Source: Nageia nagi (Eukaryota > Pinophyta). Taken from it: a stretch of 64,000 bases of DNA. Below the pieces are notes generated by a model. That model had not been told where the DNA came from. It ran no database searches and saw nothing but the letters and a program-made list of their open reading frames with translations. The stretch is from contig JBITNC010000002.1 in the NCBI GenBank assembly GCA_050084985.1, forward strand, positions 36,022,001 to 36,086,000, read 5' to 3'. Shown here piece after piece: positions 58,561-64,000 of the stretch. Numbering within the stretch: position 1 is the stretch's first letter; each line of letters opens with the position of its first letter. The translations under genes and the position numbers were made by a program.

Positions 58561-58922
58561 TTATTAGGGTCTTCATTGAACACCATGTCTTTGGTCACTA
58601 TAGTCCTTGGTCAAGAAGCATGTTCTTTTGTCAAATTTAGACTTTGTTCTCTAATCCCTACATGGAAGATTAACAACCTAGATAAATTCACTAAATAACA
58701 TGCAATGTAAAATAAGTCCACTATTTTAAAATTTAAAATAATAGTTGTACCACATTTGATGTCTCTAGGTTAGCCTCCTATGTACTCAAGATCTTGAAAT
58801 AATAAATGATTATGTGAATGAAGTTTAAGAAGTAAAGGAGATGAAATACACCTTATAAGAGGTAAGAAATCACCTCTTCATGCAAGAATGATCCAATGAT
58901 GGAAATCACCTATTCAATATTA
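58561..58922. other. AT-rich DNA, nothing recognised
   Basis: No coding frame or repeat seen. Confidence 0.4.
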
Positions 58923-59036
58923 TGTAATAATAATTCTTCTTTTCATTCTACACCTATGCCTATGTAGCAAATTTTGACAAGATCAAAATTTGCTATGTAG
59001 GCATAGTTGTAGCTTATTAAGAAGAATTATTACCAC
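58923..59036. repeat. Long hairpin: about 50-bp arms, 10-base loop
   Basis: The arm 58925-58975 (ending ctatgtagcaaatttt) pairs with 58985-59034 (starting aaaatttgctatgtag), with a few mismatches in the outer half. The fold resembles a small fold-back element or a microRNA-like precursor; nothing else shows transcription. Confidence 0.8.
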
Positions 59037-59214
59037 CCATAATGGAACAATATATATGTATTGTTTACCTTAGTCAACATAGATAAGGTGTACATTGAAT
59101 TTAGTCTAAAAAAATAAACTATTACTCTTGTGTATTGTCTATTTAGATTATATCAAAATCCTCCTTATATGTGTTATCAAAAGAATACCTATTGTATCAA
59201 TGCCTCTTCTTTCT

Positions 59215-59690
59215 TATATGCAAAATGTAGAAGAATACATAAGACACAAGAATTGTTTGACAAGATGTAATATGTAAACATAGTTTTATGGAATATAATT
59301 ATTGGAGGATATGTAATTTATGGATTTAGAAAGGATTCCCTTAAACTCTTTGATCTAATGAAGCACTTGGGAACCAACCCTAACAAAATAACCTTTGTAT
59401 GTGTTATGATTGCATGCAATCATGTAGGTCTAGTGGATTAAGGGTTGTAAATACTTTAATAACATGAGTGAATCTTATTGCATTTTCCTAGGATGAATCA
59501 TTACACATTCATTGCTGACCTTCTTGGACATGCAGGTTATCTTGAGAAAGCTTTGAACTTTATTGTTTAGATGCCCATAAAATTTAAATTGGGTATGTAT
59601 ATGTGTCTATTGGATGCTTATAAATTAAATAAGAATGTAGGAATAGGGGAATTTATACATATGCACAAAATGGATTTCCTAAAAAGGTGT
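59215..59690 (+). pseudogene. PPR (PLS-class) C-terminal repeats and E motif, pseudogene
   Basis: From 59215 one frame reads YAKCRRIHKTQELFDKM, a stop, then NIVLWNIIIGGYVIYGFRKD, LKLFDLMKHLGTNPNKITFV and CVMIACNHVGLVD. After stops and a frameshift near 59450 it reads HYTFIADLLGHAGYLEKALN and MPIKFKLGMYMCLLDAYKLN, the last being the start of the E region of plant PPR editing factors. The order matches successive P, L, S and E motifs. Such proteins bind organelle RNA site-specifically. At least four stops make it inactive; no DYW domain was seen. Confidence 0.85.
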
Positions 59691-60430
59691 TTAGGTTATT
59701 AAATATCCCCCCTGAAACCATTCTTAGAGTTATGAAGTACCCTTGAGCATGGAAAGAAAACCATACTACAATCAAGTTTATCTCTAAGATTGTTTCAAGG
59801 AATTTTTTTGTGAGGAATGTAAACTAATTACAACATTTTCCATAATGGATTTTTTAAAAATGCCTTATATAATTTAAAAATAGGGGAGTTTATACATATG
59901 CATAAAATGGGTTTTCTAAAATGGCCCTAAATACTTAATCATGCAAGCTATCTTGTGGTATCTTTAAATTTCATAGCCAAAATACATATTAAACCTAAAT
60001 TGGGTATGTGGATGTGTCTACTTGGTGATTGCAAATTTAATGTTATGGTTTTGAATACCCCAATATACATGTATGCAAAATGTGGAAGAATACATACAAA
60101 ATGGGTTTTCTAAAAATGACCCTAAGATATATATGCAAAATGTGGAGGAATATCCTAAGGCGTAGGAATTGTTTGATAGAATAAATGATGCAAACATAGT
60201 TTCATAGTTTGCAATGATAGAAGGATATGCATAAAATGAGTTTTTTGAAAAATAACCTAAGATATGAATGCAAAATATGGTAGAATAATAAGGCATATGA
60301 ATTATTTGACAAGATGTATGATACAAACATATTTTCATGGGATACACACTAAATGGGTTCTCTAAAAATTGCCCAAAGATATTTATTCAAAACATAAGAG
60401 AATAAAATACATGAACATATAATGAAAAAA
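59691..60430 (+). pseudogene. Tandemly expanded PPR fragments
   Basis: Pieces of the same PPR gene recur out of order. IGEFIHMHKMGFLK (about 59880) repeats 59640-59690; IKPKLGMWMCLLGDCK (59990) repeats the E motif; IYMYAKCGRI (60063), IYAKCGGI (60131) and a MNAKYGRI-type copy (60257) are the S motif, each followed by a gggttttctaaaaatgacc-like end of the previous unit. Spacing of that end is about 140 and 110 bp (60095, 60237, 60347). It looks like unequal exchange between PPR repeats in a dead gene. Confidence 0.7.
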
Positions 60431-62149
60431 ATGGAAGAATACTTTCTTGTACTAGCACCTTAGCCAAAAAAATAAGAAATGTAAGAGAAATGCCTCACCT
60501 TGCCTGTCCTCTCCCCTACCCCCTTCGCATATGCAAAAAATAATAAATATAAATAAAATGCCTTGCCTTGCCTCTCCCCCTAATTGACCATGTTTACAAT
60601 CATAATGAAATTCTAAATCCTTCATCGAATAAACCATAGGATTTATTCATAAAATTGATGAAACTTATTGCAAAATGTGTAAGGCACTTGTGCAAGGTTA
60701 TATGCTTATGCATAAGAGTAAAGGTTCATTTTTATACCCCTCTCCTTACCTCTCCTCTCCTATTCCTCTTACCTCTGCAAAATATTTCAAAAAAAACATC
60801 TCCTCTCCACCCCTCACCTTAGAAAACTCAAAAAACTCAAAATGCTTGATAACTTTCCAAGAACTTGCCTCATGTTTTCCCATGCAAAATTTTTTTCTTT
60901 TTTATTTTTGGTTCAATTTGAGGGGTATTTAATTTTAAAACTCTTCTTTATTATTTGTATAGGAAATATAAAAACCACCCTCTAAAAATTATCTATATAA
61001 TCCATTTGTTTATTCCCTCCCACACCTTTCCATTTTTTCATCTTTCTTGAGGGGCGGTTTTAAACTCTCTTAATGATTTTATTAGTTTAAAATTGCCTCA
61101 CAAGAAACACCACTAAAACCCTAAATGCATGTAGTTTTAAATCATTGTCATATAACCACTTCAAATTTCCCACCTCGAAAGCATGTTTTTGGTCTAGTGA
61201 GTAAAGGTTTATATGAAAATAAGGGGCCAAATAGACTAAGGTAAGAAATGACTAAGTTAATTTTATTATCATTAGCAATTAAGGTTGAAGTAAATAAGAT
61301 GTGAAGAGTTTTATCATATAAGGCCTCACCTAGTTCAATCTTATCAGGGTAATATTTTAAATAGATTTATCCATGAGAATAAAATTGTATTAAGAAGTCA
61401 TAATAGGCCAGTATGGGATGACCCTCTTTCATGTATATAAATTGTAATGTTATGTAGAAATAAAAGGAGCATATATTCGATTGTATTTTTATGAGTATTG
61501 TATTATGCAATATTCATTGGAAATATGGAGGATATTGTAATTATAAATATATAATATACTCAATGATATCCATATGAAATGATTTAGAGAGGCAAATAAT
61601 TACCAATATTGACTTTGGTATATATGGAATATGTAGCATCTATATTTTTTGTAGCATTGACATGCCACAAAGAATGATTTAAATTTTAAATAACTTTATC
61701 TTCTCCATATCATTGACTATAGGAAGTACTAATTTTTATTTAAGTTTTTCAAGGTCATCAAACTCCACATTAGCATGGTGAGAGAAAAGAATATTTTTGA
61801 AAATGGGGATTGAGAAAAAAAAAGCCTACAAAAATGCATGTAGATGGTGATGAAAGGAGGAATGAATACACAACAAGTTTGATACTAAGTTAATAAGATT
61901 TGAAGTTAAAAAGGGATGTTGAAAATTAAACAAAAATATATTATCCTTTGAGCTACAATAAAAGAATGAAGAAAACATGCATCCAGGTAGAAGCAAAAAT
62001 ATTGATTTTGAGGTAGTAGTCAATTCCCATATCATATTATAACAAAGTATTTCATGCAAAATATAGGTAGAAAATTGATCTATAATCATCAGATGCTTAT
62101 AACATAATTGGATCCTCACTTACAAATTTGAACGAAAATAGTTAACCAA
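60431..62149. other. AT-rich DNA, nothing recognised
   Basis: Includes a duplicated ccttgccttgcctctcccc word (60495-60582) and pyrimidine-rich tracts to 60800. Small frames on both strands show no family motif. Confidence 0.4.
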
Positions 62150-62814
62150 TATGATATCATATAAATTGCATATAAATTTCATAATTACAAAATGTATATC
62201 ATAAACTAGCAATCTCAAACACACAACAAGATCAACATAATGATTTACCCTAGTTCACCCAATGTGGGCTAATCCAACATGGAATTGGAGCCTTATCTTC
62301 TCACTGTCTATGGACATTACAATATTACATGCATAGAGAAATACATTAACATAATGGTAATACAATATCTTACAATTATTGCAATCTCCTACAACAAGAA
62401 GGAAATACAATCTCAAAACTATAGAATTTTGGAATGACTCTTGACCTTCCTTCAAATCCTACAATCCCAAAATCTATAAAATCTCAAAACTCCCATTCAT
62501 TAATTATTCAAGAGGGGTGTTATGCCTTTTAATAAGCCTTGAATCACCTTATAAATACCTTCTTAACATTGGTTATGGAAGCTAAAATAGTTCCTCTGCC
62601 CAACACATCAACATCCCTTTGACTCCCATTGCTGACTGATCAAATTGTACATTGGTGGTGACCTAGATTTAGATTTTTGCATGTCATTGATAGCTTAAAA
62701 TTGAATGTTGATCAACTCCAAATTTTGGTCTTTGGTCTTTCTCTAAGCATAGATACCTTTGGACTGAGTACAAATCCTAAAAAGATAACTTGACATGATC
62801 CAATTTAGATCACA
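62150..62814 (-). repeat. 3' LTR of chromovirus (far end approximate)
   Basis: On the minus strand the LTR starts TGTGATCTAAATTGG (62814) directly after TTGGGGAGG. A TATA-like tatttataa lies at 62549-62557 on the minus strand, and the sequence ggattagcccacattgggtg follows further down. The end could not be fixed, because the second LTR is outside the window. Confidence 0.6.
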
Positions 62815-63885
62815 CCTCCCCAATAGGGAAGCATTTGGTCCCATAAATGCATAGATGAAGATACAACTTCCCAACTCTAGACCTATCCATCCACTTGGAT
62901 TTATTAGGCTTATATCCTTTTAACCTAACCAACCATAGCTTTGTTTCACCTCTTCTTGGAGCACTAACCTTCTTTTCTAATATGGTTTCCTCCTTAAGTT
63001 CATCCATAGTGTTAGGAGATAAGTCATCAATAGATGGTAAAATCTTATCTGAACCTGCTTCATCTTCAATCAACATAGATGGCTCATAAAATTTCAAATG
63101 CTCAACATTCATAATTAAATAGATGTTCATATATTTTGGTAGATTCAATCTAAAAGCATTCTCACTTACATGTTCCACAATCTCAAATGGTCCATACCTT
63201 ATAGGTTTAAACTTTTTGGCTAGTCCTTACAACCTTTCCTTACTAAGATGCAACCAAACATGGTCTCCCATATGAAACTTATGGTTAACTCTATGTTTGT
63301 CATGTCTTGTCTTGTACTTGGCTTGGCTTGTCTCAAGTTGCTCTTGGAATTTTAAATGAATTTGCCTAATTGTTTCAACAAATTTTTCAGCTTGTTTTTC
63401 CTCTTTCTCAAGTGAATTCTCTTCATCCTTTTGTTGCCCAAACACACAATCAAAAGGTGAAGGTGGTAAATAACTAAAACAAATCTCAAAATAACTCTTA
63501 TTAATGGAAGAATGAATTACCCTATTGTATGCATGTTAGATATATTCAAGATGTTCATCCTAAGACTTAGGATGCTTGCCACACTAACCTCTCAAGAGTT
63601 GAACTATTGTCCTATTCACCATCTTGGTTTATCCATCCATTTGAGGATGAAAGGAAGTACTCATTTTCAACCTTGTGTCCATCTTTTCCCACAAACATGT
63701 GCAAAACTTGCCCAAAAATCTACTCTCCATCTGAAACAATGGAATTAGGTAATCCAAAATGAACACAAACATGAGAAAAGAATAAATTTGTAGCATCTTG
63801 TCCTGTTATAGTATTTTTACATGGAATTAAAACATACATCTTACTAAGTCTATCCATAATAACAAATAAATAATCATGACCCTTA
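62810..63885 (-). pseudogene. Chromovirus (Ty3/gypsy) integrase C-terminal half
   Basis: The minus strand from 63885 reads HKGHDYLFVIMDRLSKM, HFGLPNSIVSDGE (catalytic SDRD altered to SDGE, then a stop), FHPQMDG*TKMVNRTIVQLL (Gln to stop, and Lys where the family has the catalytic Glu), AYNRVIHSSINKSYFEI, then SQAKYKTRHDKHRVNHKFHM, GDHVWLHL, GPFEIVEHVSENAFRLNLP and NVEHLKFYEPSML. It ends with a chromodomain-like tail (LPSIDDLSPN, LWLVRLKGYKPNKSKWMDRS). The last part, 63445-62813, is open apart from one stop (63224-63226). Such chromodomain tails guide integration to particular chromatin. The dead catalytic residues rule out activity. Confidence 0.85.
62815..62824 (-). promoter_or_regulatory. 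Polypurine tract of chromovirus
   Basis: Minus strand ATTGGGGAGG directly before TGTGATC. It overlaps the end of the pol reading frame. Confidence 0.7.
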
Positions 63886-64000
63886 TGTTGGAAACCTAAT
63901 CCTTAGGGATTAAGGTAATTTGTGATCATTAATAGTTTTAGGTGTGTGAGTATACATGTATTTATAGGAGATCAAATTAATACAATATTTGGCTTTTGGA
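63886..64000 (+). repeat. Probable LTR start of another element, cut by window end
   Basis: The integrase coding sequence stops matching at 63885, where tgttggaaacctaatcc begins. TG start, abrupt coding break and a TATA-like gtatttatag (63956-63965) fit an LTR inserted in the chromovirus. The rest lies outside the window. Confidence 0.45.

Noticed and set aside
1-64000. tRNA or rRNA genes, bacterial-type operons, ribosome binding sites
   Set aside because: Looked for and not seen. The only tRNA-like signal is the box A/B of the SINE candidate and the primer binding sites.

Overview
This window looks like intergenic DNA from a large, AT-rich plant nuclear genome. The evidence is the plant-specific fragments: PLS-class pentatricopeptide (PPR) repeats, an RDR-type RNA-dependent RNA polymerase exon, a copper-ATPase HMA exon and an MS1/MMD1-like PHD-protein piece. 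There are also decayed Ty1/copia, Ty3/gypsy (Tat and chromovirus lineages) and LINE elements. Old, deeply diverged, nested LTR elements with very long LTRs would suit a gymnosperm, but the sequence does not prove that. I see no intact protein-coding gene; almost every recognisable reading frame carries stops, frameshifts or lost catalytic residues.

Layout. 1-2182: a minus-strand gag-only copia-type element with paired LTRs (left LTR cut by the window edge). 4.4-5.3 kb: an RDR exon and a PPR scrap. About 5.9-17.9 kb: a plus-strand Tat-type gypsy element, split by a 6.94-kb insertion (7934-14874) that has a 5-bp target duplication and carries pieces of at least two host genes. 18.7-24.2 kb: two minus-strand LINE remnants around a tandem and inverted repeat system with a long TA microsatellite. 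25.1-25.4 kb: a probable tRNA-derived SINE. 26.2-26.6 kb: six palindromes at about 65-bp spacing. 26.8-27.3 kb: a PPR pseudogene. 27.3-39.5 kb: DNA almost free of G on the plus strand, interrupted by a complete minus-strand LTR element (31628-37502, TSD ttatg) without recognisable pol but with 30-bp repeat arrays.

39.5-54.0 kb is a nest. A long gypsy-type LTR (42396-53997, about 4.26 kb once insertions are removed) was hit by a copia element (LTRs 43248-43781 and 49003-49534, TSD tcttt) and by a 979-bp TIR element (51526-52504). The copia pol was in turn hit by an 843-bp segment. 54.3-55.2 kb: an acidic Gag-like pseudogene. 57.5-58.6 kb: a long-period tandem repeat. 58.9-59.0 kb: a 110-bp hairpin. 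59.2-60.4 kb: PPR fragments expanded in tandem. 62.2-64.0 kb: the 3' end of a minus-strand chromovirus, broken at 63886 by what looks like the start of another LTR.

The recognisable genes do not form an operon or pathway. What links them is transposition: elements land in elements, several junctions are readable to the base, and host gene fragments are scattered among them. The most unusual items are the indel-free 30-bp repeat inside a non-autonomous LTR element, the 65-bp palindrome array, the gene-fragment-carrying insertion, and the fold-back at the left end of the copia element.
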